Part shown: one piece after another, positions 1-6,241 of the stretch
How the letters are laid out: each line of letters opens with the position of its first letter
Numbering within the stretch: position 1 is the stretch's first letter
Origin: Chthoniobacterales bacterium
GTDB taxonomy: Bacteria > Verrucomicrobiota > Verrucomicrobiia > Chthoniobacterales > UBA10450
Direction: 5' to 3'
NCBI GenBank assembly: GCA_013812515.1
Contig: JACCTI010000230.1
Location: forward strand, 1-8,810
DNA: 8,810 nt
Made by a program: the position numbers and the translations under genes
Notes under the pieces: model-generated
What the model was told of the DNA's origin: nothing
Seen by the model: only the letters and a program-made list of their open reading frames with translations
The model's database searches: none

Positions 1-659
1 CGCTTGTTGATGAACTGCAGCGGCCCGCCGTCCTTGAAGTCGTCCTTGTACCAATCGAAAATTTTCGAGAGTTCGACGCCGCTCTTCTCTTCCGCCATCC
101 GCACGCCCTTCTCGGAGTTCACGAAATTTTTCGCGAGTTTCTCGAATTGGCCGTCAAGCTTCTCCCCTGTAAACGCCTCCGTGTTCAGCGGCGGACAACT
201 GCGGCTCGCGCAATTCAGCGCAAAGTGAATCCGCGGGTCGTTAAACTTGGAGCGAATCGTTTCTTTTTCGAGCGCGTTGAAACTGGTCTGCTGGCCCGCG
301 ACTTTGATCCGCTTGCTGGTGAAGAAGGTAAAAAGGGCATCCTTGACGCTGCTGGTCGGATATTTCGCGAGCGCTTCGTGCAGGATCCAGGCGTTGTATG
401 CGTTGACGTAAAACGCGAGCTGCTCCTTTTGGCCTAACGAGTTGATGTTTTCCGCCGCGATCGCGTCAACCACTTTCTGTAACGTCTGCACGTCCGCGCC
501 GTTGTTCTTCCAATCGGCATACCGCACCCCATTCGCGCCCGCGTATTTACCGAGGAGCCGATTGTAGTCGGTCGCCCAGGCGAAAGCCTCCCCGGACGAG
601 TTCGCGACCAGTGCCCCCACGATTGCGATCGGCAGGAGAAGGCGAAAACAGCGAGTCAT
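1..659 (-). CDS. Secreted DUF547-domain protein, C-terminus cut by window edge
   Basis: The minus strand reads open from ATG at 659 to the left edge, giving 219 residues without a stop, so the 3' end lies outside the window. Residues 1-27 look like a signal peptide: a basic start MTRCFR, a hydrophobic core LLLPIAIVGALVA, and a probable cleavage after AFA. The mature part carries DUF547 hallmarks: FYVNAYNAW at 83-91, HFALNCASRSCPPL at 145-158 and FDWYKDDF at 201-208. DUF547 proteins are common in bacteria and plants but have no settled biochemical role; the conserved Cys and His residues suggest a catalytic or metal site, which is inference. A GGAGG lies at 674-678, 14 bases before the ATG, longer than ideal spacing, yet no better start is visible. 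The gene lies downstream of the glycosyltransferase gene on the same strand, 83 bases away. Family assignment is confident; function is unknown. Confidence 0.86.
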   Translation of the reverse strand, partial: MTRCFRLLLPIAIVGALVANSSGEAFAWATDYNRLLGKYAGANGVRYADWKNNGADVQTLQKVVDAIAAENINSLGQKEQLAFYVNAYNAWILHEALAKYPTSSVKDALFTFFTSKRIKVAGQQTSFNALEKETIRSKFNDPRIHFALNCASRSCPPLNTEAFTGEKLDGQFEKLAKNFVNSEKGVRMAEEKSGVELSKIFDWYKDDFKDGGPLQFINK

Positions 660-742
660 GCAGATGTTTTTCGCCTCCAACAAGCAGCGCGGCAAGAGCA
701 AACTGGGATCATCTCTCTTCACGGTGGCGTGCGTTCCCGAAC

Positions 743-1933
743 TCAATCGCTCCCCGACAATATCGTGGCGAGCGACTTCACATTCGCTTCGATTGAGAAA
801 CGTTGCTCGGCGAGGTGCCGCCCCGCCGCGCCCAGCCGCCGAGCGAAACTACGATCCGAGATGACGGCCTCGATTGCTTCGGCTAGCGCCGCAGGATCTC
901 GGACTGGCACGAGAGCGCCCGTTACATTCGGCTGCACCATCTCAGGCACGCCGGCGACTGGCGTGGAAACCACCGGCAAACTCGCAGCCATCGCTTCCAT
1001 GATTACCGTTGGCAGGTTGTCCATGCCACCGTCAGCTTCGATCCGACACGGCAGGACAAAGACCGTCGCAGCCGCCAGTTGGTCCACGATCTCCTCCTGG
1101 CTTTTCGCGCCAAGCAACTGAACGCGATCGACAAGTCGCGCCTCTGCGATCTGAATCGAGAGCACCTGCTGAAGAGGACCGTCCCCGATGATCTTGCAGG
1201 TAAAGGCCGAGTCAGTTGCCTTCAGCGCCGCGCAAGCCGCGATCAGATCGTGGAAGCCTTTCTTGTCGACTAATCGACCGATAGAAACAATCACGGGGAC
1301 AGCGGCCTCGAAAGTGGCGCATCGGAAACGGTCAGGCTCGATCCCGTTGTAGACCCGGCGGACCTTTGCTGCGTTCTGCGGGAACTGCTTTCGCAACTGT
1401 GCGGCCGAAAAGTCGCTCACGGTCACGATGGTGGCCGCCGCCTCGAAGATTTTGGAAAGACTAACGAAAAAATCACTCGAGACGAAAATGTCATTCGCGT
1501 GCGCCGTAACGCTGTAGTCGATTCCGAAGAACTGCCGGATCCAATACGCTGTGCGCGCCGCCATTCCCGCGAAATGGGCATGCACCCGGCGTATTCCGGC
1601 CTCTTCGAGGCGCAAGCCGACAAAAGCAGCCTGGTAGAGCCGGAGAAAATCGGACCGACGATCCCATTCCTTCAGGATTCGGCACGCTGCGGCCGGCAAT
1701 TGCCCGGCACCGGCGGCCCGGTCGATTTCGCTCACCAGGCCCCGTTCATCCGGCAGGTAAATCACACGCCGCGCGACTTCCCGATCCCATTCCTGAGCGG
1801 GCTCGTTCTTCGGACGGCGGATCGAGAAGATGCTGAGGTCGGCACCCTGCCGGAAGAGCGCCGCAACTTCACGATAACAGAAGGTCTGCCCGAAGGATGG
1901 GAACCGTTCGAAGAGATAGGCGACCCGAAGCAT
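743..1933 (-). CDS. Glycosyltransferase family 4 (GT-B fold)
   Basis: This 396-residue protein has the normal length of a cytoplasmic retaining GT-B glycosyltransferase, which moves a sugar from a nucleotide-sugar to a lipid-linked or glycan acceptor. The N-terminal acceptor half (about 1-200) includes RVHAHFAG (116-123) and TAHANDIF (143-150). A linker VYNGIEPDRF leads to the donor-binding half, opened by VSIGRLVDKKGFHDLI (216-231). The donor signature DNLPTVIMEAMA has Asp305 and Glu313, a D-x7-E version of the usual E-x7-E motif, followed by PVVSTPVAGVPEMV. The start MLRVAYLFERFPSFGQTF resembles colanic-acid or exopolysaccharide GT4 enzymes, so a role in surface polysaccharide is plausible, but donor and acceptor cannot be read from sequence. 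There is no transmembrane segment. No clear ribosome-binding site precedes the ATG. No other glycan genes are nearby, so it may act alone or with loci elsewhere. Family confident; substrate unknown. Confidence 0.92.
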   Translation of the reverse strand: MLRVAYLFERFPSFGQTFCYREVAALFRQGADLSIFSIRRPKNEPAQEWDREVARRVIYLPDERGLVSEIDRAAGAGQLPAAACRILKEWDRRSDFLRLYQAAFVGLRLEEAGIRRVHAHFAGMAARTAYWIRQFFGIDYSVTAHANDIFVSSDFFVSLSKIFEAAATIVTVSDFSAAQLRKQFPQNAAKVRRVYNGIEPDRFRCATFEAAVPVIVSIGRLVDKKGFHDLIAACAALKATDSAFTCKIIGDGPLQQVLSIQIAEARLVDRVQLLGAKSQEEIVDQLAAATVFVLPCRIEADGGMDNLPTVIMEAMAASLPVVSTPVAGVPEMVQPNVTGALVPVRDPAALAEAIEAVISDRSFARRLGAAGRHLAEQRFSIEANVKSLATILSGSD

Positions 1934-1948
1934 CCCGGAATTAACGGC

Positions 1949-1983
1949 GGAACGGTAAGGAAATGAAACCTCTTTACCGTTTC
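1949..1983. repeat. Inverted repeat 16 bases upstream of the glycosyltransferase start
   Basis: AACGGTAA (1951-1958) pairs perfectly with TTACCGTT (1974-1981). A G-T wobble and a G-C pair extend it outward to 1949/1983, around a 15-base loop. It would lie in the 5' leader of the glycosyltransferase mRNA, or be an operator-like dyad. No T-run follows on the minus strand, so it is not a standard terminator. Chance cannot be excluded. Confidence 0.4.
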
Positions 1984-2055
1984 AGGACTCCGAACAGTTG
2001 GCAACCAGTCCCGTTCAACGTCCACTGATCTGCAGCCCGCACGACTTCTGCTTTA

Positions 2056-2074
2056 GACCGGTTGATGGCCGGTC
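2056..2074. repeat. Small GACCGG/CCGGTC hairpin
   Basis: GACCGG (2056-2061) pairs with CCGGTC (2069-2074) around a 7-base loop. On the plus strand the next bases are T-rich but interrupted (AAGATTTCTTTGCCTTTT), giving at most a weak terminator-like shape. No plus-strand gene ends here to use it, so the role is unknown. Confidence 0.3.
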
Positions 2075-2134
2075 AAGATTTCTTTGCCTTTTGCACCTGC
2101 CCCGCCCTTTGGAGCTGAAGGCGCTGAGCGAGTT

Positions 2135-2167
2135 ATCTCAGGTCTGGTGGCCAGCCAAAGCTGAGAT
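2135..2167. repeat. Nested hairpin ATCTCAG/CTGAGAT with inner CTGG/CCAG
   Basis: ATCTCAG (2135-2141) and CTGAGAT (2161-2167) form a perfect 7-bp stem. Inside it CTGG (2144-2147) and CCAG (2151-2154) form a second stem around TGG. It lies 85-117 bases past the thioesterase stop in the direction of transcription. It could cap the thioesterase transcript or belong to a leader of the glycosyltransferase gene; no T-run supports a standard terminator. Confidence 0.35.
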
Positions 2168-2251
2168 GCTGCCACCGCAAGAACCGAGCGATCGGCTCGA
2201 GAGCACGGAAACAGGACCGGAGGGCGTCACGTCTGCAAGCGGCGAGGGCGA

Positions 2252-2677
2252 CTAACGAGTCGCGGCGTCGCGCAGACCGTCACGCACCACTGGCACGGGC
2301 CGCCCATCCACGCCGAGCGCGACGTAGGTGAAAACCGCTTCTGTCACACGCACCTGCTCTCCGGTCATATAGCGTTCCACCCAGACCTCAACCGGAATTC
2401 GCATCGAGGTGCGGCCGACTTCTTCCACCGAGGCGTAGCACGCCACGCGATCGCCAACGCGCACCGGTTGGAGGAACGACATGCCGTCCATCGCCACGGT
2501 GACCACGCGCGTCTTAGCCGTCTTCAAGGCAACGATTCCGCTGCCAAGATCCATTTGCGACATGATCCAGCCGCCAAAAATGTCGCCGCTCGGGTTGGTA
2601 TCGGCCGGCATTGCGATCGTGCGAATGACAAGTTCGCCTTTCGGTTCTCCGTGAGAATCCATGCGCGAGGCTAACAC
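2252..2677 (-). CDS. Acyl-CoA thioesterase, YciA-like hotdog fold
   Basis: The 141-residue product matches the single-hotdog YciA/BACH-type thioesterases, which hydrolyse acyl-CoA to free fatty acid and CoA in the cytoplasm and usually form trimers of dimers. The signature ADTNPSGDIFGGWIMSQMD at 25-43 includes Asn28, Gly31-Asp32 and the putative catalytic Asp43. It is followed by VAMDGMSFLQPVRVGDRVACYA (61-82), the typical second strand set of the fold, and by RIPVEVWVE. I chose the GTG at 2677 because CGGAG sits 6 bases upstream of it; the internal ATG at 2662 has no ribosome-binding site, and using it would cost only five residues. The gene is flanked upstream by the REP-like pair and queA, and downstream by the 318-base gap, so it is probably a single-gene unit. 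The substrate chain length cannot be predicted. Family assignment is confident. Confidence 0.9.
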   Translation of the reverse strand: MLASRMDSHGEPKGELVIRTIAMPADTNPSGDIFGGWIMSQMDLGSGIVALKTAKTRVVTVAMDGMSFLQPVRVGDRVACYASVEEVGRTSMRIPVEVWVERYMTGEQVRVTEAVFTYVALGVDGRPVPVVRDGLRDAATR

Positions 2678-2689
2678 AAACGGCTCCGT

Positions 2690-2716
2690 GTTGTAGAGGC
2701 GCTTGTGTCAAGCGCC
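2690..2716 (+). repeat. REP-like palindrome, left arm of pair A
   Basis: GTTGTAG is followed by a perfect 8-bp stem GGCGCTTG/CAAGCGCC (2698-2705 and 2709-2716) closed by TGT. A GTAG tetranucleotide directly 5' of a palindrome is the classic layout of bacterial REP elements (known family feature). It lies in the 106-base queA-thioesterase spacer and is matched by an inverted partner at 2745-2773. Confidence 0.7.
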
Positions 2717-2744
2717 TGGCGCGAGACGTAACCGCATCTCCTGC

Positions 2745-2773
2745 GCGGTGCTAGGCACAAGCACCGCTACAAC
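2745..2773 (-). repeat. REP-like palindrome, right arm of pair A (inverted)
   Basis: Read on the minus strand, GTTGTAG (2773-2767) leads into GCGGTGCT/AGCACCGC, a perfect 8-bp stem (2745-2752 with 2760-2767) around a 7-base loop. Over 27 aligned bases it differs from the left arm at 5 positions, so the arms can also pair with each other into one long imperfect cruciform. It sits just past the queA stop and may double as a queA transcript end. Confidence 0.7.
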
Positions 2774-2783
2774 CAATCCTCTT

Positions 2784-3764
2784 CTACAGAATCAGCATGC
2801 AGTCGCCGTAGCTGTAAAATCGGTAGCGCGCGCCGATCGCCTCTTCGTAGGCGCGCCGCACAAATTCGCGTCCGGCAAACGCGCTCACCAGCATGAGCAA
2901 CGTCGAATGCGGGAGATGGAAGTTCGTCAGGAGCATGTCCGCGCGTTCGATCCGACGCGGCGGATAGATGAACAAACTCGTGCTTCCGTCTTGCGACACC
3001 AGTTTTCCGTCCACGCGCTGCGCCGATTCCAAGACCCGTATACTCGTTGTCCCAACCGCCAGGATGCGCGCGGCGCGGTTGATCTTTTCCGCGGCGGCAG
3101 CGGAAATGGAGAACCGCTCCGCATGCATTTGATGCTCCGCGATGTTTTCGCTCTTAACCGGCTGAAACGTGCCCGTGCCGATATGCAACGTCACGAATGC
3201 ATGCGGCATCGCGATCAGCATTTCCGCCGTGAAATGCAGTCCCGCAGTCGGTGCCGCGACGGCGCCCGCTACGTCCGCGAAGACGGTTTGATAGCGCGCG
3301 AAGTCCTGGTCGTCCGCCGCGCGGCCGATGTACGGCGGCAACGGAACGATCCCACCGATCTCGAGCGGCACGTCGGAATCGAATTCCACGATCCGGCTGC
3401 CGTCCGGCAAAACCTCGGCGACGCGCGCTTCGTCGCCGTTGATTTTGCAAGACCCGCCTGCACGCATTTTCCGGCCGGGTTTCACCAGACAGCGCCAGCG
3501 ACCGGGCCCGAGCTTCTCCAGGAACAACAACTCGATCGCAGTGTTGTCCGAGAACCGGCGCGCAGCGATCACGCGCGCATTGTTCAAGACGAGCAAATCG
3601 CCCTCCTGCATAAACGCGCCGATCTCGTTGAAGCGGCGATGCTCGATGCGCTGCGTTGCTCGGCATAACACCATCATTCGCGAGTCTTCGCGGCGCGGCA
3701 ACGGGCGTTGCGCAATCAGTTCCTCGGGAAGCGCGTAATTATAATCGGAGAGCCGCGAACTCAT
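2784..3764 (-). CDS. queA: S-adenosylmethionine:tRNA ribosyltransferase-isomerase
   Basis: QueA transfers and isomerises the ribosyl moiety of SAM onto 7-aminomethyl-7-deazaguanine at the wobble position of GUN-anticodon tRNAs, giving epoxyqueuosine in the queuosine pathway. The 326-residue product carries the family landmarks: DYNYALPEELIAQRPLP (7-23), LLVLNNARVIAARR (57-70), YQTVFA (158-163), VAAPTAGLHFTAEML (169-183), LHIGTGTFQPV (193-203), VGTTSIRVLES (237-247), LTNFHLPHSTLLMLVSAFAG (279-298) and the C-terminal RFYSYGDCMLIL. Position 322 is Cys where Ala is usual in the SYGDAM motif, probably neutral. The reading frame stays open upstream to 3965, but the conserved N-terminus begins at the ATG at 3764 and the extra 67 residues have no family character. 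Neither this ATG nor the one at 3776 has a good ribosome-binding site. The gene diverges from the glycosylase gene. No other queuosine genes are present. Confidence 0.96.
   Translation of the reverse strand: MSSRLSDYNYALPEELIAQRPLPRREDSRMMVLCRATQRIEHRRFNEIGAFMQEGDLLVLNNARVIAARRFSDNTAIELLFLEKLGPGRWRCLVKPGRKMRAGGSCKINGDEARVAEVLPDGSRIVEFDSDVPLEIGGIVPLPPYIGRAADDQDFARYQTVFADVAGAVAAPTAGLHFTAEMLIAMPHAFVTLHIGTGTFQPVKSENIAEHQMHAERFSISAAAAEKINRAARILAVGTTSIRVLESAQRVDGKLVSQDGSTSLFIYPPRRIERADMLLTNFHLPHSTLLMLVSAFAGREFVRRAYEEAIGARYRFYSYGDCMLIL
3740..3745 (+). promoter_or_regulatory. Possible -10 box (TATAAT) for the glycosylase gene
   Basis: A perfect TATAAT lies on the plus strand 63 bases before the glycosylase ATG, inside the first codons of queA on the other strand. 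No -35 hexamer is recognisable at 16-18 bases. The hexamer also arises from conserved queA codons (Tyr-Asn-Tyr), so coding constraint may explain it. Confidence 0.22.
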
Positions 3765-3808
3765 GGCGCACAGCATCAAAGGAATTGCTGCTGCACGCAA
3801 AAGCTCAG

Positions 3809-4594
3809 ATGCTGGCCGCCATGGACGAATTCCAATCTGCTCTCGGTGTGGTGCTCGGCACCCTTGAGCGGATGCGAGCCGGCAGCGGACGGTGGCCGCG
3901 CGCGTCCCGCGAAATCCTCGCGCGCTTGCAGCGCCCGCGAATCGCCCATCGTCAGCAACCGCCAACGGCCGCCGCCGGGACTAAGGAGGAGCGGCTTGCC
4001 GAAGTTCGTGCGCGCGTTGCGGCCTGCACTCTTTGTCCGCATCTCGCCGAATCGCGCACCCAGACGGTTTTCGGCTCGGGTAACATCGATACGGAGATCA
4101 TGTTCATCGGCGAAGCGCCCGGGGCGGACGAGGACAGGCAAGGCGAACCGTTCGTCGGCCGCGCGGGGCAATTGCTGACCAAAATCATCGCGGCAATGGG
4201 CTTCGCGCGAGAGGAAGTTTACATCGCGAACGTGATGAAATCGCGGCCAGACATGCCGCCGGGCACCGCGGGCAATCGGCCGCCCACTGCGATCGAGATG
4301 CAGAACTGCCTGCCGTTTTTGGTCGAGCAAATTAACATTGTGCGGCCGAAGGTATTGGTCGCATTGGGCGCGACGGCGGTCGAGGGCTTGCTCGGCACGC
4401 GCGGCGTGATGCGTGAGCTGCGCGGGAACTGGCATTCGTTCCACGAAACGCCGCTCATGATCACGTATCACCCTTCCTATTTGTTGCGGAACCAATCGCC
4501 CTCGGAGAAGCGCAAACTTTGGGAAGACATGCTCCTCGTGCTCGAGAAGATCGGGCATCCGATCACGGAAAAGCAGCGCCGCTATTTCCTATAG
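3809..4594 (+). CDS. Type-4 (family 4) uracil-DNA glycosylase, Fe-S class
   Basis: The enzyme excises uracil from DNA to start base-excision repair. From ATG 3809 the product has 261 residues. After a variable N-terminus, the Fe-S half-motif CTLCP (Cys73, Cys76) is followed by active-site motif GEAPGADEDRQGEPFVGRAG (101-120), which is diagnostic of family 4, then YIANVMKSRP (138-147), VALGATAVEGLLG and the second catalytic motif HPSYLLR (221-227). The fourth expected cluster Cys is present at 167 (QNCLPFL). The third, normally in a KCRP motif, is Ser145, and a few extra residues (DMPPGTA) follow before GNRPPT. The frame is open back to 3656 inside queA, but those residues look like queA shadow. 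ATG 3809 or 3821 are both possible; neither has a strong ribosome-binding site, and an AGGA at 3780-3783 would suit only a CTG or TTG start near 3785-3791. The 3' end overlaps the convergent synthase gene by 13 bases. Family confident, exact start not. Confidence 0.9.
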   Translation: MLAAMDEFQSALGVVLGTLERMRAGSGRWPRASREILARLQRPRIAHRQQPPTAAAGTKEERLAEVRARVAACTLCPHLAESRTQTVFGSGNIDTEIMFIGEAPGADEDRQGEPFVGRAGQLLTKIIAAMGFAREEVYIANVMKSRPDMPPGTAGNRPPTAIEMQNCLPFLVEQINIVRPKVLVALGATAVEGLLGTRGVMRELRGNWHSFHETPLMITYHPSYLLRNQSPSEKRKLWEDMLLVLEKIGHPITEKQRRYFL

Positions 4595-5595
4595 CGCTCA
4601 AACTGCCGGCGAAGTGCCGGAGGTGATGCAAGTGCGATCGTGGCGTTCATGATGATTGCCCGCACCTCTGCGCGCGGAACTTTCACCTTCCTCTCGAACA
4701 CGGCTGCTCCCGCTTGCTGCAAGAGCGCAAGCGTTCGCGCACCAATCAGCGCCGGAAGCGCCGTCGCCAGGCGCAGTCGAAAGGGACGAATCGCGCAGGA
4801 GTAAACCAGCCCCGCGTCAAGGTTCCGCTCCGCGCGCTCAAGCCACGCGCCGAACACGGGCAGTGCCCCCGACCCATCGCGTGCCAGATCTGCTGCTGAA
4901 GCGTGCGCTCGCTCGAGCTCTTCTGCGGGCAGGTAACATCTTCCCGCACGCATGTCCGCCCCGATATCGCGGAGGATGTTCACAAGCTGAAGTCCCTTCC
5001 CGTACTCTGTCCCAAGCTCAATCATTTCCTTCGAACCGCGCTCCGCGAAGCCGGGCAATTTGCGTCCGCAAACGCGTGTCCAGAATTCACCTACGGAGCC
5101 GGCGACAAGATAAGTGTAGCGATCGAGATCCGCTGCGGTTTGGATCCCGCCGTGCGCGGTCAGCGGGCCGGCGAAGCGCGCTACGTCAAGGGTTTGGCCT
5201 TCGTTGATCGTAAGGAGCACATCGCGGATCTCGCTGCGGTCGTCGCGGTCCAACGAGTTGAGCCAGGCCAGGCAATCAGGCACCGCGCGAATGAGAACGC
5301 GCTCCGCCTCATTCTTTTGCAAGGCTGCAAATGAATCGAGGGACGCCACGCGCCCGGCGGTGGTGTTGCCCTGAATCCAACCCGCAAGTTTGGCGAGCTC
5401 GTCCCTCCGGATCGCTCCATCGGCTGCGGTCGTATCGGCGATCGTATCCGTTGCGCGTGCCAGGAGATAGGCGAGCGCGATCGGATCGCGCAGCTTGAGG
5501 GGAAGGAGTCGAATCGAAAGATAAAACGACCGGGAGACCGACCGCAGAATGGGACCGCGTAGCTGCCGGATGGTTTCCTTCGGCAAAGCGTTCAT
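4582..5595 (-). CDS. Squalene/phytoene synthase family protein, probable squalene synthase
   Basis: The enzyme condenses two prenyl diphosphates head to head: two farnesyl diphosphates to squalene, or two geranylgeranyl diphosphates to phytoene. The 337-residue product shows SRSFYLSIRLLP (21-32), the first Asp-rich site DTIAD (50-54), YTYLVAGSVGEFWTRVCG (160-177) and the second Asp-rich site NILRDIGADMRAGRCYLP (206-223; Asp210, Asp214). Both metal-binding motifs are intact, so it is likely active. The early SRSFYLSIRLLP and single-gene context suggest squalene synthase rather than the HpnC/HpnD pair. No carotenoid genes are nearby, but phytoene synthase cannot be excluded. The start ATG at 5595 overlaps the stop of the restored DUF362 frame (ATGA), suggesting the two were once translationally coupled. 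No strong ribosome-binding site is visible. A C-terminal hydrophobic anchor, as in eukaryotic squalene synthase, is absent. Confidence 0.88.
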   Translation of the reverse strand: MNALPKETIRQLRGPILRSVSRSFYLSIRLLPLKLRDPIALAYLLARATDTIADTTAADGAIRRDELAKLAGWIQGNTTAGRVASLDSFAALQKNEAERVLIRAVPDCLAWLNSLDRDDRSEIRDVLLTINEGQTLDVARFAGPLTAHGGIQTAADLDRYTYLVAGSVGEFWTRVCGRKLPGFAERGSKEMIELGTEYGKGLQLVNILRDIGADMRAGRCYLPAEELERAHASAADLARDGSGALPVFGAWLERAERNLDAGLVYSCAIRPFRLRLATALPALIGARTLALLQQAGAAVFERKVKVPRAEVRAIIMNATIALASPPALRRQFERYRK

Positions 5596-6225
5596 CTTTT
5601 AAGATCTCGTCCTTCGATCCGCCCGCGATCGGCGTTGCCCAAACCTTCGTCCTGCGATTTCGACGTGCTGCGCCAGTTCGCCGATCGGAGGCAATCGAGC
5701 TTCGCGACGAAGCTCTTCGAGGCGGGTTAGGGACAACGTGTCGAGCGCGACCGGGTCTTTGCTCGCGAGCAGAGTCGCTTCGTGATGCGCATAATTCGGG
5801 TGTGGCTCAGGCCCGCCCGCATAGGCGGCGATCAGGCTGTCCATGAGATGCAAGACCACTTTGTCGCGAATCATGGGATCGGCGTAGATCTCTGCGATAC
5901 CGCCCGCGCCCAGCGGACCGTATTGTGTGAAACGCCGCCAGTTGTCGATGTTCGGCAGCGTCACGTTGTAGAGACGACCAGCAAGCCCGGCGGAGCTGCT
6001 GTCGCTCATCTCCGGCACGTTGATGACTTTTGTTACGCGGCTGCTCATGATCCGCGCGAAGTGACTCAGACAGGAACGCACAACTGCCGCGTTCGTCCTA
6101 TATTGCACAATCGCGGCGGGATCGCTCACCGCGTAAACGACGGACGGCGTCGCTGATGGCGGTGGCTGTGCGAACGCTGCGCCGAGGCAGCATATGAAAA
6201 CGAGCGCTAAAAACCGGATCGACAA
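5592..6225 (-). pseudogene. DUF362 protein remnant: internal deletion and C-terminal frameshift
   Basis: The surviving frame encodes the C-terminal half of a DUF362 protein, a family of uncertain, possibly redox-linked role. Diagnostic stretches are VTKVINVPEMSDSSSAGLAG, RLYNVTLPNIDNWRRF, DKVVLHLMDSLIAAYAGGPE and DPVALDTLSLTRLEE. A signal peptide (IRFLALVFICCLGAAFA) and VYAVSDPAAIVQYRTNAAVVRS form a normal beginning, but AVVRS runs directly into LSHFARIMSSRV (junction near 6064-6078). The central domain usual in the family is missing, leaving about 208 residues where 300-400 are expected. Near 5646 the frame slips: the current frame ends QRRSRADRRTRS at a TAA at 5599-5601, while the shifted frame from 5645 reads GLGNADRGRIEGRDLKR, the expected family ending, stopping at 5592 in an ATGA overlap with the synthase start. 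No ATG precedes the signal peptide; TTG 6225 is the best start. A shortened but working protein is the less likely alternative. Confidence 0.62.
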
Positions 6226-6241
6226 GATAATAGGGAGTAAA

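Larger units (their letters stand above)
1934..2251. other. 318-base gap without a convincing gene; three small inverted repeats
   Basis: The spacer between the thioesterase stop and the glycosyltransferase start, both on the minus strand, has no reading frame I believe. A plus-strand frame over 1998-2255 (85 codons) has a rambling Pro/Ser-rich product with no recognisable motif. Three potential hairpins occur: 1949-1983, 2056-2074 and 2135-2167, listed separately. None is followed on either strand by the uninterrupted T-run of a standard intrinsic terminator. Promoters for the glycosyltransferase gene presumably lie here, but no clear -35/-10 pair was found. Confidence 0.5.

Noticed and set aside
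743..1933. Damaged catalytic motif in the glycosyltransferase (Asp305 in place of the first Glu of E-x7-E)
   Set aside because: D-x7-E is a common natural variant in polysaccharide-type GT4 enzymes, so it is not evidence of inactivity.
1998..2255. Plus-strand frame of 85 codons in the thioesterase-glycosyltransferase spacer
   Set aside because: The product is Pro/Ser-rich without domain character or a ribosome-binding site, and its end overlaps the thioesterase stop; GC-rich DNA yields such frames by chance.
2703..3668. Long plus-strand frame (321 codons) opposite queA
   Set aside because: Arg/His-rich shadow of queA on the other strand; queA has complete family motifs over the same bases.
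3765..3965. 67-residue N-terminal extension of QueA upstream of ATG 3764
   Set aside because: The Ala/Arg-rich sequence overlaps the divergent glycosylase gene in antisense, and the conserved QueA N-terminus starts at 3764.
3776..4558. Minus-strand frame of 260 codons opposite the uracil-DNA glycosylase gene
   Set aside because: Basic, low-information shadow; the plus strand carries the GEAPG and HPSYLLR motifs.
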